64,000 nucleotides of DNA from Paenibacillus sp. cl123 (GCF_900101595.1 NZ_FMYY01000002.1:534447-598446); one strand, 5' to 3'. Positions 42,801 to 51,504 are shown, counted from the first letter of the stretch. The notes: generated from the sequence alone by a model not told the origin. Numbers and translations are program-made.

Positions 42801-43676
42801 TTACCCCTTGATGCCGGACAATTGAACGCCTTTAATGAAATAGGTTTCCGCGTACAAAAATAACAGCACCATCGGAGTCATGTAGAGCATGGACGCTGCG
42901 AAAGCAATCCCCGGCTCATCATTGATTCTGGATAAATACACGGATAACGGCTGCCTGAACGGATCGTCCAAAAAAATAAGCGGCTGTTCCACCATGTTCC
43001 AATAATCGACAAATAAAAGAATAACAAGCGCTGCAAGGCCCGGTTTCACCATGGGAAGGATGATCGTGAAGAAAATCCGCAAATGGCCGGCCCCGTCCAT
43101 CTTCGCAGCTTCTATGTAGGCATACGGAATATGCAGCATGAACTGTCGGAGCATGAATACGCCGAAAGCTGAGAAAACGCCGGGCCATATAACAGCATGG
43201 GGACTATTTAAAAGTCCCAACTTATCCGCCATAATGAAATTCGGTACCAATGTCACCTGAAATGGCATGAGCATCGTCATGACATAGATGAGAAACCACC
43301 GATCCCGGCCAGGGAATTTCAGCTTGGAGAATCCATACGCGGCAAAAGCCGCTACGAAAGTTTGTCCTGCGATGATCGGTACCACCAAAAATACCGAATT
43401 CCAGAACATCGTCAAATATCTTGGACTGCCCACCAATACTTTCCCATACTGCTCTAGGGTCACTAGATCCGGCAGCAATTTAACATTCGCAAAAAGGTTT
43501 TTTCCTTCTTCAGCCGCTTCATTCATCTGCCCAATGGTTCCATAATTGATACCGATTTCCTGTGCCGTCATGAATGAATTGGTGAACGTGACCACAATCG
43601 GAAATAAGAATAGGATCGCAACCGTACCCATGACGACTGTGAGCCCAAATCTTTGAAGCACTTTGAAAATGCGCAA
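42801..43676 (-). CDS. Carbohydrate ABC transporter permease (MalG-like)
   Basis: A 291-residue permease with six membrane segments and the EAA loop AYIEAAKMDGAGHLRIFF. It ends with the typical QLSGIKG. I put the start at TTG 43676: GAGGTGG (43684-43690) lies seven bases upstream, directly after the previous gene, while ATG 43721 would overlap that gene by 32 bases and has no site. It pairs with the permease at 43690-44595. Confidence 0.85.
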   Translation of the reverse strand: MRIFKVLQRFGLTVVMGTVAILFLFPIVVTFTNSFMTAQEIGINYGTIGQMNEAAEEGKNLFANVKLLPDLVTLEQYGKVLVGSPRYLTMFWNSVFLVVPIIAGQTFVAAFAAYGFSKLKFPGRDRWFLIYVMTMLMPFQVTLVPNFIMADKLGLLNSPHAVIWPGVFSAFGVFMLRQFMLHIPYAYIEAAKMDGAGHLRIFFTIILPMVKPGLAALVILLFVDYWNMVEQPLIFLDDPFRQPLSVYLSRINDEPGIAFAASMLYMTPMVLLFLYAETYFIKGVQLSGIKG

Positions 43677-43689
43677 TGATTTTCCACCT

Positions 43690-44595
43690 CTATTCCGTGA
43701 ACTGCCGATACCGGCGTTCAAGCGTGAACAATCCCGTGACGATCAAAAGAATACAAACGACCATCAAAGTCGCTGCCGCAGTCAGCTTCTGAATGTCCAA
43801 CGACGTGAACATGTTGTTCATATAATGCTGCAGCATGTAGATACTGTCATGCGGATAATCGCCTGCGATCAAATACGTTTCCCGGAAAACTTTAAACGAG
43901 CTCATGATCGACAAAATGACGACAAAAAGCATCGTGGGCGTGAGATAGACAAGGGTAATGCTGCCAAACTGCCGCAAACGTCCCGCTCCTTCCACTTGGG
44001 CGGTTTCATAATAATCCTTCGGGATTTGCTGCAATCCCGCCAAAAATAAAATGACGTTATACCCGATGTTCTTCCATAAATAAACGACAATGATGACATA
44101 CCGTGCCGCTTCGGTCTTCATCCAGTCCACGCGTTCGATTCCGAAGTCGTTCAGCCAGGCATTCACAGATCCGTTCCAATCAAACAGCATCTGCCAGATA
44201 AACACAATCGAGGCGACGGGAACGACAAGAGGCAGAACATAGGCGGTTCGCAACCATTTCCGCAGATAAATATTCGTATTCAGCAGCAACGCTAACCCTA
44301 AAGACAACGTTAGATTAAGCGGAACGCCCAACGCGCTGAAATTAAACGTATTGAATGCTGCCTTACGGAAGGACCCGCTCGCAAGCAATTCGCGGTAATT
44401 TTCCAATCCCACAAAATGACGATCTACCGCATTGTCCACGAATGAATAGAACACTCCCATGACAAACGGAATCAGGTAGAACAGCGCGAATCCGACTGCG
44501 CTCGGTGCGAGAAATATCCAGGCAACCGCCGAATCCTTACGCTTCCATTTCTTTATCTTCACAGCAACGTCGTGCCTAATGAACCGTTTCTTCAT
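43690..44595 (-). CDS. Sugar ABC transporter permease (MalF/UgpA-like)
   Basis: A 301-residue permease: LAPSAVGFALFYLIPFVMGVFYSF is the first membrane segment, and the EAA loop reads PKDYYETAQVEGAGRLRQF. First gene of the operon, with GGAGGAAGCAGAAC before ATG 44595. No ATPase or regulator gene is attached; the DNA upstream instead contains gene fragments, so an original regulator may have been lost. Confidence 0.88.
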   Translation of the reverse strand: MKKRFIRHDVAVKIKKWKRKDSAVAWIFLAPSAVGFALFYLIPFVMGVFYSFVDNAVDRHFVGLENYRELLASGSFRKAAFNTFNFSALGVPLNLTLSLGLALLLNTNIYLRKWLRTAYVLPLVVPVASIVFIWQMLFDWNGSVNAWLNDFGIERVDWMKTEAARYVIIVVYLWKNIGYNVILFLAGLQQIPKDYYETAQVEGAGRLRQFGSITLVYLTPTMLFVVILSIMSSFKVFRETYLIAGDYPHDSIYMLQHYMNNMFTSLDIQKLTAAATLMVVCILLIVTGLFTLERRYRQFTE

Positions 44596-44655
44596 GTTCT
44601 GCTTCCTCCAACCATTTGCCTTTATCGGCGAAGCGGAGCGCCGGCGCCGACGAGG

Positions 44656-44790
44656 TCATTTGGCCCATTGCAATGCATTCTCGGCCTGGGCAAGGCCATA
44701 CGTACTAGCATTATGGTGTAATCGGCGACGTTTTCCGGCGAATACGCCACATTGCCGACAGTGCCGGCCATTCTCTTGGTTTGATTTCCA
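44656..44790 (-). pseudogene. Fragment of a VanH-like D-hydroxyacid dehydrogenase
   Basis: The minus strand reads MAGTVGNVAYSPENVADYTI then MLVRMAL, matching SMGISVGNVAYSPDSVADFT of the vanH product in this window. DNA 44734-44759 is identical over 26 bases to vanH 30201-30226. Downstream the frame changes to a stretch LAQAENALQWAK ending with a stop at 44656-44658. No start or upstream part survives. It is a relic of a vanH-type or related dehydrogenase gene, separate from the intact vanH 14 kb away. Confidence 0.65.
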
Positions 44791-44984
44791 CATACTGCGA
44801 TTTAACCGAATCAATCCGCCATTAGAGCTATTTCAAGATCGTTTGCGGGTATTAGCGACACAAAAATCCCCACTTATTCATTCTCAGTTTCCTCCATCTA
44901 TTCATCTAGCTTTAGAATAGGGAGGACTGTTTAAAGAATAGGTGGGGTAAAAATAAAATTTTTATTAAATGATTGGTAGTCTGA

Positions 44985-45107
44985 TTATCCTTCGGATACG
45001 ATGCTTTGCGGGAGACGGACTTCAAAGAGCGTACGAATTCGGTCGCTTTGGGCCGAGATCGCGCCTTGATGCTGTTCGACAATATTTTTCGCAATGAATA
45101 AGCCATT
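44985..45107 (-). pseudogene. 3' fragment of a histidine kinase gene
   Basis: The translation NGLFIAKNIVEQHQGAISAQ and, after a few residues, TLFEVRLPQSIVSEG is the C-terminal end of a kinase ATPase domain (normally GLGLFIAK...GTxFxVxLP). The preceding domains are missing. It is fused in frame to unrelated sequence. A 16-base direct repeat, AAAAGGATGAAAGCCG, occurs twice near 45110-45150 at the junction. Confidence 0.6.
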
Positions 45108-45254
45108 CAAAAGGATGAAAGCCGGTACCGTTCCACCAAAAGGATGAAAGCCGCACCTTTTCTTGACTTCCCGGATCATTTGCGCACCGAAATAATTAGT
45201 CCGTCCCCGTCCTTGCAGTGTGGCGGTCGCTGGGTTGTCGCCGTTTACATAGGG

Positions 45255-45373
45255 AGAGCACGTCATGTCCATCAACTGGAAGCTGGATAGCTCGACCACG
45301 CATGTGTCCAGCGGAGACATTTCCCCGGCTCGCGTCAGCAGCGGCGTGCCAATGTTCGGGACATTGCCTAGAT
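45255..45373 (-). pseudogene. Internal fragment of murD
   Basis: The minus strand reads LGNVPNIGTPLLTRAGEMSP followed by VVELSSFQLMDM, a stretch characteristic of MurD (UDP-N-acetylmuramoyl-alanine-D-glutamate ligase). Nothing of the rest of murD is present; the frame continues into unrelated sequence and then into the kinase fragment. Confidence 0.55.
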
Positions 45374-45421
45374 TCTGTAAGCAATCATGGTTGTGTCCCG
45401 AACAATCGACTCGGTTCTCTT

Positions 45422-46597
45422 CTACCCTTTTTTAGTCGCTGTCGTTCCAAACTCGATAATTTTCACAACAACCTTGACGTTAATTACAGACTGGGTGAAC
45501 CTATCATCCCAATTATCCTTCAGTTTACTCCATAACTTGGGATTTTTAATTTGAAGTCTCTTTCCAAAACCTGCTACATCGACTTTAAACGTTTTTTGTG
45601 TTTTAGAAAGTGCCTTATTAATAAGTCTCTCGATGGATTGCTTGATTGCAGACTCAGATCTTGCGACGAATTCTTGATCAAATGCGTTACCTGGAAATAC
45701 CCAGTCCTCTCGAAGGCGGCCAACTACATTCAACTCAACTTCAAAATCAACCCTGTCTTCGAACAGTCGCGGCGTAATTTTTCTGTTTAAATGATGTACC
45801 TCAAAGACTAATGGCCCCCCGCTTCTCTTATCAATTCCTTTTATTACACCTCGTCTTTGATGATCCGGATAAAGTAAATTTAACCCTGTGGTTTCTTCCT
45901 CAGATAGCCATCCCGCCATTTTCCCAGTTTCCCCCTTGACCACGGCAGCACCTGACAATTTGGATTCTGTGGCTGTGGTCACTACTTTCTGAATGACAAA
46001 GCTTTTCTTTCCGGTAAGCTTTTCTGACAGATCTCCTAACTTAAGGGATGGCGGTATACTTAAAGTTTTGCGGAAATTTTCTGTCATTCCCCTTAATTTC
46101 ACTGCGGGATTTGTTGCAATGGCTTCCTTTTCAAAAACTTGGATCGTTGGTCCTTGTGAAATTAAGACGGGCATTGATCTCCTTGTCTCACTATTTCGCA
46201 GTAAGAAGTTAATAATATTTTTCAAAGCAATGGTTTTCGCCACGTTCTCATTGATAACAATAACTCTTAGATGCTCGTAGCTGGGAGTGCGGGACAAGCG
46301 CATCGATATTTCACTAACGTTTTCCAAGACTTGTTCCCCTGTACTGGCCAGGTTTGTATATGATTTTTTTGCTGTGGTACCTCCTTTGGATGAGAATTGT
46401 TCAGGAATGGCAAAATGATGGGTCATGGAAATTAGCTGTTTTTCCTTATCACTAGGCATTGTATTTTTATCTGGCATATCAAAACCGATGCCGAGAGTTA
46501 TACCTACGTCTTCGATTTCCACTCGGTCCCAACATCCATTTAAAATCATGAGGCTTGTCAGAGCGATGGCAATCCGTAAAGTGCCACATGCTTTCAA
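45422..46597 (-). CDS. Ger(x)C-family spore germination lipoprotein
   Basis: A 391-residue lipoprotein (signal ending ILNGC, Cys22, followed by WDRVEIEDVG, the hallmark of the family). It is the C subunit of a germinant receptor, placed on the outer face of the spore inner membrane. TTG 46597 follows GGAGG at eight bases and overlaps the B-subunit gene by four. Last gene of the operon. Confidence 0.92.
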   Translation of the reverse strand: MKACGTLRIAIALTSLMILNGCWDRVEIEDVGITLGIGFDMPDKNTMPSDKEKQLISMTHHFAIPEQFSSKGGTTAKKSYTNLASTGEQVLENVSEISMRLSRTPSYEHLRVIVINENVAKTIALKNIINFLLRNSETRRSMPVLISQGPTIQVFEKEAIATNPAVKLRGMTENFRKTLSIPPSLKLGDLSEKLTGKKSFVIQKVVTTATESKLSGAAVVKGETGKMAGWLSEEETTGLNLLYPDHQRRGVIKGIDKRSGGPLVFEVHHLNRKITPRLFEDRVDFEVELNVVGRLREDWVFPGNAFDQEFVARSESAIKQSIERLINKALSKTQKTFKVDVAGFGKRLQIKNPKLWSKLKDNWDDRFTQSVINVKVVVKIIEFGTTATKKG

Positions 46598-47685
46598 GTT
46601 CCGATCCTCCTCATCCTAGCAATGATCCATAAGCAGAGGGGAATCACGACCATCGTAAATATTGAATAATATGCCACAAAATTCCCTAGTCGAAATACAG
46701 CATTCAAATCCTTCGGATACGTTGCGAAAATATAGATAAAAGGAAGCAACAAGTAAGCAAAGCTCTGATAATTCTTGTGGAAAAGCTCCCCTAAACCTAA
46801 ACTTGCCACAAAGTGATATGGGACAAACGCTGTATACATACTTATCACCCAGAGCACAGAGAACATGGATTCAAACCTCTCAAAGAATCCCCCAGGCAAG
46901 TCAATATCTTTGGCGACTGACATTGTTGGCCAAGTTACAGTTTTAACTTCCTCTACGGTTAAAGTTCCGATCGAAACAATAACAACCATTGTATACAAAA
47001 TAATCACAATACAAATACCCGTCAGAGCCAATTTCACGGCCTTTTCCGGCGCCTTGGCATACGCTGCAAGAATCAGCATGATCTGATAACCGCTATATGA
47101 AAGAGCAGAAGGAACGATGCCTTTGAGTACGGGGTAACCCCCGTTTCCAAGAACTGGACGGATATTATCTACTTCAAACTCCCGAAAGCTTAAAGCAATT
47201 AAAGCAATCAGAATGACAATGATAAGAGGGAAGAAAAACTCAATGAAGCGCGCAATCGGCTGGATTCCTCCCAATGTCAAATAAACAGCCACGCTTGAAA
47301 AAGCGATCATGGTCACTTCAATCGGAGTTTCGACTAATAGATACATCCGAATAACTTCACCTAAGACCCGTAGCAAATAACCTGCAGAAATAGTAAAATA
47401 GGCTATAACTATGAGACTGTTGAAGATCCCTAGATATTTTCCAACAATGGTATTGCCGTACTGAAAAATCGTTTGTTTCGGGAACATAAGATTTAATTTC
47501 ATTACTATATATCCTGCGCATAGCGTTATTAAACCGCCTAAGATGACAGATATCCAGCCATCTGGAGAATCCGTACTTTTCGCTATTTCGCGAGGCAAAA
47601 TAAGAATCCCTGTTCCAATCATACTTTTTGCTACGATCGCGGCTATCTGGGTCGATGTGATTTCACCTTTATTATTCGTAAACAT
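46594..47685 (-). CDS. GerAB/YndE-type germinant receptor permease subunit
   Basis: A 363-residue integral membrane protein of the APC-like spore germination permease family, with about ten membrane segments; ITSTQIAAIVAKSMIGTGILILPR is the first helix pair. It is the B subunit that recognises or passes the germinant signal. It begins 19 bases after the A-subunit gene. Confidence 0.92.
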   Translation of the reverse strand: MFTNNKGEITSTQIAAIVAKSMIGTGILILPREIAKSTDSPDGWISVILGGLITLCAGYIVMKLNLMFPKQTIFQYGNTIVGKYLGIFNSLIVIAYFTISAGYLLRVLGEVIRMYLLVETPIEVTMIAFSSVAVYLTLGGIQPIARFIEFFFPLIIVILIALIALSFREFEVDNIRPVLGNGGYPVLKGIVPSALSYSGYQIMLILAAYAKAPEKAVKLALTGICIVIILYTMVVIVSIGTLTVEEVKTVTWPTMSVAKDIDLPGGFFERFESMFSVLWVISMYTAFVPYHFVASLGLGELFHKNYQSFAYLLLPFIYIFATYPKDLNAVFRLGNFVAYYSIFTMVVIPLCLWIIARMRRIGT

Positions 47686-47704
47686 ACACTCTCCCTGCCC
47701 TTCT

Positions 47705-49192
47705 TTATCTGCGACGACGATCGATGGGCTTAACCATTTCTGGGCGCTGTTTCATCTTTTGGAGCGGCAGTCTGAGGATTAAATCCTTCCAATTGCTCGA
47801 ACGAATCGGAACAAACGGCTTCATGTATTCCACTCCGAAACTCTTTAACTTCATCAAGTGAGCCGATATGAGAAGAACCATCAAAATAATCCCGTACAGT
47901 CCCAGCACAGACGCGGCTATCATCAAGGCAAATCGGAGCATACGAATAGCTAAACCAGCGGCATACTGAGGAAAGGCAAAAGATGATATGGCAGTTAAAG
48001 CTACCACTATTACCATGACTGGACTCACGATTGCAGCCTGCACAGCAGCTTCCCCTATCACCAAACCGCCTACAATACCTACGGCCTGCCCGATGGGCTT
48101 GGGTAATCTCAAACCAGCTTCCCTTAGAATCTCCAGCGTAATTTCCATAATTAACGCTTCGATCAAAGATGGAAAAGGAACCCCTTCTCTTCCGGCAGCG
48201 ATCGACAAGACTAGCTTGGTAGGAATCAAACCATGATTATAAGAAATTAAAGCAATGTATAGTGCCGGGAGGAATAGTGAAATGAGCGCAGCACCATAAC
48301 GTATTAGTCGAATCAAAGAGGAAGGAAGCCATCGCTCGTAATAATCTTCCGAGGAGGTCATCAATACAGCCAAGGTAACCGGGACAATTAAAGCGATAGG
48401 CGTACCGTCGATGATTAATGCTATTCGCCCTTCCAATAAGGCACTGGCGACCCTATCGGGACGCTCTGTATTTTGTACCTGTGGGAAAGGAGAGAGGGAA
48501 TTATCCTCAATGAGTTGTTCGATAAAACCGGACTCAGGAATTTCATCGATATCAATCTGCTCGATCCTATCCTTTACTTCTTTGATCAAATCGGGGTTGG
48601 TTATCCCTTCCACATATAATAGAGCAACGTCGGTTTTGGAACGTCGACCGATTTTATAATTGTGAATGGTTAAATGAGGATCTTTGATCCGGCGTCTGAT
48701 CAGCGAAATATTAAGTTTGAGCTTCTCGACGAATCCTTCCCGCGGACCTCTTACCACCGCTTCAGAAAAAGGTTCCTCTATCGCACGGCTTTCCCAATCT
48801 GCCGTACCAAGAATAATCACATATGCAACGCCTTCAAGAAATAATGCTGCATTCCCTTGCAGCACTTGTGAAGTACATTCGTTTACCTGCCTAACAGCTT
48901 GAACTTCCGAGATTGAAACTATCGAATCGGAAATAAATTGCATAAGCTGTTCAGGATCTCTGTAAGCTAACTGCGGCATCGTAGACTGCAAGTTCAACAA
49001 AGGCTTGATAACTTGGTCATTCAAGACGTTTTTTTCTAACAATCCGTCTATGTACACGACTGCTGCTTTCCACGCAGGTTGAATCGTAAGCGTACGGATC
49101 ATAAAATCCATACTGCCTCCCAAGATTTCTTTCATGATAATCAAATTATCCTGGAGACCTGCTGTGAACTTCGGTTGCGGCAACACTCTCAC
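47705..49192 (-). CDS. GerAA-type germinant receptor subunit
   Basis: A 495-residue A subunit. The soluble N-terminal domain (1-250) includes VYIDGL and the FxEAVVRGPREGF stretch conserved in GerA family proteins (here FSEAVVRGPREGFVEKL); the C-terminal half has about five membrane segments with EGRIALIIDGTPIALIVP and the LRLPKPIGQAVGIVGGLVIG motif. It starts with GTG 49192 after AGAAGAAGG. With the B and C genes it encodes a complete germinant receptor; the germinant is unknown. Confidence 0.93.
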   Translation of the reverse strand: MRVLPQPKFTAGLQDNLIIMKEILGGSMDFMIRTLTIQPAWKAAVVYIDGLLEKNVLNDQVIKPLLNLQSTMPQLAYRDPEQLMQFISDSIVSISEVQAVRQVNECTSQVLQGNAALFLEGVAYVIILGTADWESRAIEEPFSEAVVRGPREGFVEKLKLNISLIRRRIKDPHLTIHNYKIGRRSKTDVALLYVEGITNPDLIKEVKDRIEQIDIDEIPESGFIEQLIEDNSLSPFPQVQNTERPDRVASALLEGRIALIIDGTPIALIVPVTLAVLMTSSEDYYERWLPSSLIRLIRYGAALISLFLPALYIALISYNHGLIPTKLVLSIAAGREGVPFPSLIEALIMEITLEILREAGLRLPKPIGQAVGIVGGLVIGEAAVQAAIVSPVMVIVVALTAISSFAFPQYAAGLAIRMLRFALMIAASVLGLYGIILMVLLISAHLMKLKSFGVEYMKPFVPIRSSNWKDLILRLPLQKMKQRPEMVKPIDRRRR

Positions 49193-49423
49193 CTTCTTCT
49201 AATAGAACTCGATATCAATCGAAATATCCGGTCAATCGTGTATGGGATTAGAAAGGAGATAAATGCCCCAATCAAAGAAGACAGTTTTGGAAAGAAAACA
49301 TAGAAACTAGGCCACATGAAGTTTTCCTCAATTCTCCTCAAATACATAAGTCTAGAATTCCAAAGCTGTACGAATTATATTCATTTATGGTGAACCTGCT
49401 ACTGAGAAAAAATCTAGATGCGT

Positions 49424-49600
49424 TTAAATAAAGACAAAACGGCCTGGCAGAGATGCCGCTTTGTTACTTGGATTGAGAGTAATAATTCGTTCATTTTGAG
49501 TAGCATGCATCTTGTAGTCTCCTTGGTTTGTTTTTGGATCCGGTCGCAGGCCAGCTTTGGGACCCACTAACATGATACTGAGGAGCCTTTTTGGTTCTTT
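49424..49600 (-). mobile_element. Remnant of the left end of an IS110-family element
   Basis: A 28-codon frame from ATG 49510 (AAGGAG eight bases upstream) reads MHATQNERIITLNP..., resembling the first residues of IS110 transposases of Paenibacillus (M-x-x-TQNE-x-I), then soon ends at 49424. The upstream 90 bases look like the noncoding leader of such elements. No DEDD catalytic part remains. The rest of 49193-49711 has no gene. Confidence 0.35.
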
Positions 49601-49671
49601 CTTTAATATAGGAATGCTGCTCGTTAATTCAATGCCCTATTTTATTAAATTTTATTGTTGTTTCTCGACCA

Positions 49672-49701
49672 CAAAAAAACCGCCTACTCTGAACAGGCGG
49701 T
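49672..49701 (-). terminator. Rho-independent terminator of the GrpB gene
   Basis: On the minus strand ACCGCCT pairs with AGGCGGT around a 9-base loop, followed by seven T. It stands ten bases after the GrpB-family stop codon. Confidence 0.8.
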
Positions 49702-49711
49702 AATGTTTTAT

Positions 49712-50263
49712 TTACTTTAACTCGTTAGTCCAAACATCTTGTAAAGGCAGTCCTTTTTTAGTTCTTGCAACATCAATTACATGTTGTATAAATTCCGTTT
49801 TAGAACGGGTATATTCATCCAAGTTCACATTAAAATTTTTAGCGGAATTTCTCTTGAGTTCCCCATATTTTTGAACTAATTTAGGGTGTTCTTTCAAATA
49901 ATCTCTTAATATCAATTCATTTCTGTTATAGAACTCAACATTGTAAGGGATGATGTGTATGTTATGGGTCCAGACTCCATCTGTGTATTTATAGAATAAA
50001 TATCTACTACTCATGTCCGTTTGAATGTAATGGTATAACTCTGAATCAAGTATAGATTTATAGTAAGCTAACTCTGAAAAAGGTGACACTCCAACGAAGA
50101 TATCGATTATTGGCTTTGCTTCTTGACCAGGAATGGACGTACTTCCAATGTGTTCAATAGCAATAGCTTGATCACCAAGAAGCGAGGATAAGATGCACTT
50201 TTCTTGTACAAAATCAATTGCCCATTGTGGATTATATTTAACAATTTTTATTTCTTCACTCAT
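49712..50263 (-). CDS. GrpB family protein (nucleotidyltransferase-like)
   Basis: A 183-residue GrpB/UPF0157 family protein: YNPQWAIDFVQEKCIL at the start, IEHIGSTSIPGQEAKPIIDIFVG (about 36-58) with the nucleotidyltransferase-like GS and D-x-D positions, and FRDYLKEHP-like (LRDYLKEHPKLVQKYGELK) later. Its substrate is unknown; some members are linked to CoA kinase. A+T-rich compared with its neighbours. Confidence 0.85.
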   Translation of the reverse strand: MSEEIKIVKYNPQWAIDFVQEKCILSSLLGDQAIAIEHIGSTSIPGQEAKPIIDIFVGVSPFSELAYYKSILDSELYHYIQTDMSSRYLFYKYTDGVWTHNIHIIPYNVEFYNRNELILRDYLKEHPKLVQKYGELKRNSAKNFNVNLDEYTRSKTEFIQHVIDVARTKKGLPLQDVWTNELK

Positions 50264-50483
50264 GCCTATGCATCCCTTTCTTTTTATTTTTCCATGAAAA
50301 TCAAAAATCCATATTTATCTATTATTTCCATTTTTAGCTTTACCACTATTTGAGATAAGATTCTCCACGTTTGATCGATATTAACCTGTTAGGAAGAAAA
50401 AGAAGTTCTTCGAAGTTTGGTGTTTGTCTCTTTAACAGGAAACAAGCAAGGTGTAACCAGCATATTTTTTCTTATTTGACGTT

Positions 50484-50668
50484 GTGTTCGCATACTCCTT
50501 GCTGTCCAAGATGAAGTTCTACCTTCTGTTCTCTTTCCTCTTCGGATACAGCTTTACGCTTCAAGTTGATTCTGCAGTCTGGAAAGGTGTCGCGTTCTTC
50601 CCCCGGTTCCTTCGTCGGCTGGCCGGATTGTTCGTCCTAGGAACCTTGCAGGCTGTGCTACCGACGTC
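50484..50668 (+). pseudogene. Fragment of a DUF418 membrane protein gene
   Basis: The plus strand reads MKFYLLFSFLFGYSFTLQ then FFPRFLRRLAGLFVLGTLQAVL, the recognisable K-F-x-LFSxLFG...RRLxxLxxLG pattern of DUF418 membrane proteins. Upstream and downstream parts are absent. It overlaps antisense the last 30-40 codons of the gene at 50554-51162. Confidence 0.55.
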
Positions 50669-51162
50669 GTTGCTTTGATAAGTTCATTATCAATTATACC
50701 TAAGAGTTCATAAGCCTTACCAATCATTTCCTTATTGTTTCCAAACAGGTTGAGTGATCTATCTGAATTATTACTAATCGCTGAAACATGATTTAATTGT
50801 TGCTTCATGTATTCAGAATTACAGAGTGTTACCAATCGATTTATATTTGAAGTCAGTTTCTTTTGGAACATGCCCGCCTTTTCCGCAACCTCGGGTAAAA
50901 AGACCGCGGGCTCACCATCAGAAGCGATCATGCCACGATAGTCGAAAAATACACTTATATCTTTATCCCCAAATAATGCACTTATTTTAGACCATGTTTT
51001 CGACATGCATTCAACATGCTCCGCGTTTAACAGTCCACTAATCTGAAAAGATAATATTCTATTTTCAAAATCCGTATGGTATTTAAATCGTTCTGAGATG
51101 GGTTGTATGAAATCTTGCCGTTGATAGGCAGGAGTATCGGAAAATCGTTCTATTGAGAACAT
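50554..51162 (-). CDS. STAS-like protein with a chimeric C-terminus
   Basis: A 202-residue protein. Residues 25-165 have the strand-helix order of SpoIIAA/STAS-like domains (ENRILSFQISGLLNAEHVEC, DISVFFDYRGM, NRLVTLCNSEYMKQQLNHVS, FGNNKEMIGKAYELLGI). The last 35 residues (ARFLGRTIRPADEGTGG...) are read from the antisense strand of the DUF418 fragment and are probably not part of the ancestral protein, so the original stop seems lost near 50660. Function unknown; perhaps a stress-response modulator. ATG 51162 has no strong ribosome site. Confidence 0.5.
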   Translation of the reverse strand: MFSIERFSDTPAYQRQDFIQPISERFKYHTDFENRILSFQISGLLNAEHVECMSKTWSKISALFGDKDISVFFDYRGMIASDGEPAVFLPEVAEKAGMFQKKLTSNINRLVTLCNSEYMKQQLNHVSAISNNSDRSLNLFGNNKEMIGKAYELLGIIDNELIKATTSVAQPARFLGRTIRPADEGTGGRTRHLSRLQNQLEA

Positions 51163-51260
51163 ATTGCCAGCATTTCCTGGGACATTCCGGATCGAGCTCG
51201 AAGTTGTTTGCAGCGAAATCCAAATTCAGCTTGAATATCCATTTAAGTAATTCTCCTAAC

Positions 51261-51380
51261 CTAAGTAAATATGAAAATAACGTACATAGTCTGCGGACCA
51301 AATCTTATTTGGGCCACGCCACCGTAATCCTTTTGTAATTCTTTCAAAAATCCGAGCGGATCAATCCGGTGCTGGTTCGC
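51261..51380 (-). pseudogene. Fragment of a cytochrome P450 gene
   Basis: The minus strand reads HRIDPLGFLKELQKDYGGVA followed by QIRFGPQTMYVI, the N-terminal region of bacterial P450s (DPLGFLxxLxxxYGDVVxxRFGP). It ends with a stop at 51261-51263; the haem-binding part is absent. Confidence 0.5.
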
Positions 51381-51504
51381 CACGCTTCACACCCCCAATA
51401 TACGTCCTGTCCAGTCCAGAGAGTGAGGCAAGCTTGTCTTGAGACATATTTGATTGTAGTCTTAATTCTTTAAGACGTGGTCCAAAATCTTGCATAATAT
51501 TCAT
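51361..51504 (-). CDS. Truncated XRE-family helix-turn-helix protein
   Basis: A 47-codon frame from ATG 51504 (AGAAGGAT upstream): MNIMQDFGPRLKELRLQSNM then SQDKLASLSGLDRTYIGGVKRG, a clear Cro/CI-type helix-turn-helix including the recognition helix. It stops in what is otherwise the P450 fragment, in another frame. Either a truncated regulator gene or a remnant. Confidence 0.5.
   Translation of the reverse strand: MNIMQDFGPRLKELRLQSNMSQDKLASLSGLDRTYIGGVKRGEPAPD

Noticed and set aside
30201..44759. The 26-bp vanH identity at 30201-30226 and 44734-44759 as a mobile-element repeat
   Set aside because: It lies in the middle of a conserved coding motif and the similarity continues at the protein level, so gene homology explains it better than an attachment site.
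44985..45320. A single 111-residue protein on the minus strand
   Set aside because: Its first part is MurD-like and its last part is a histidine-kinase tail, so it is a patchwork of remnants rather than a real protein.
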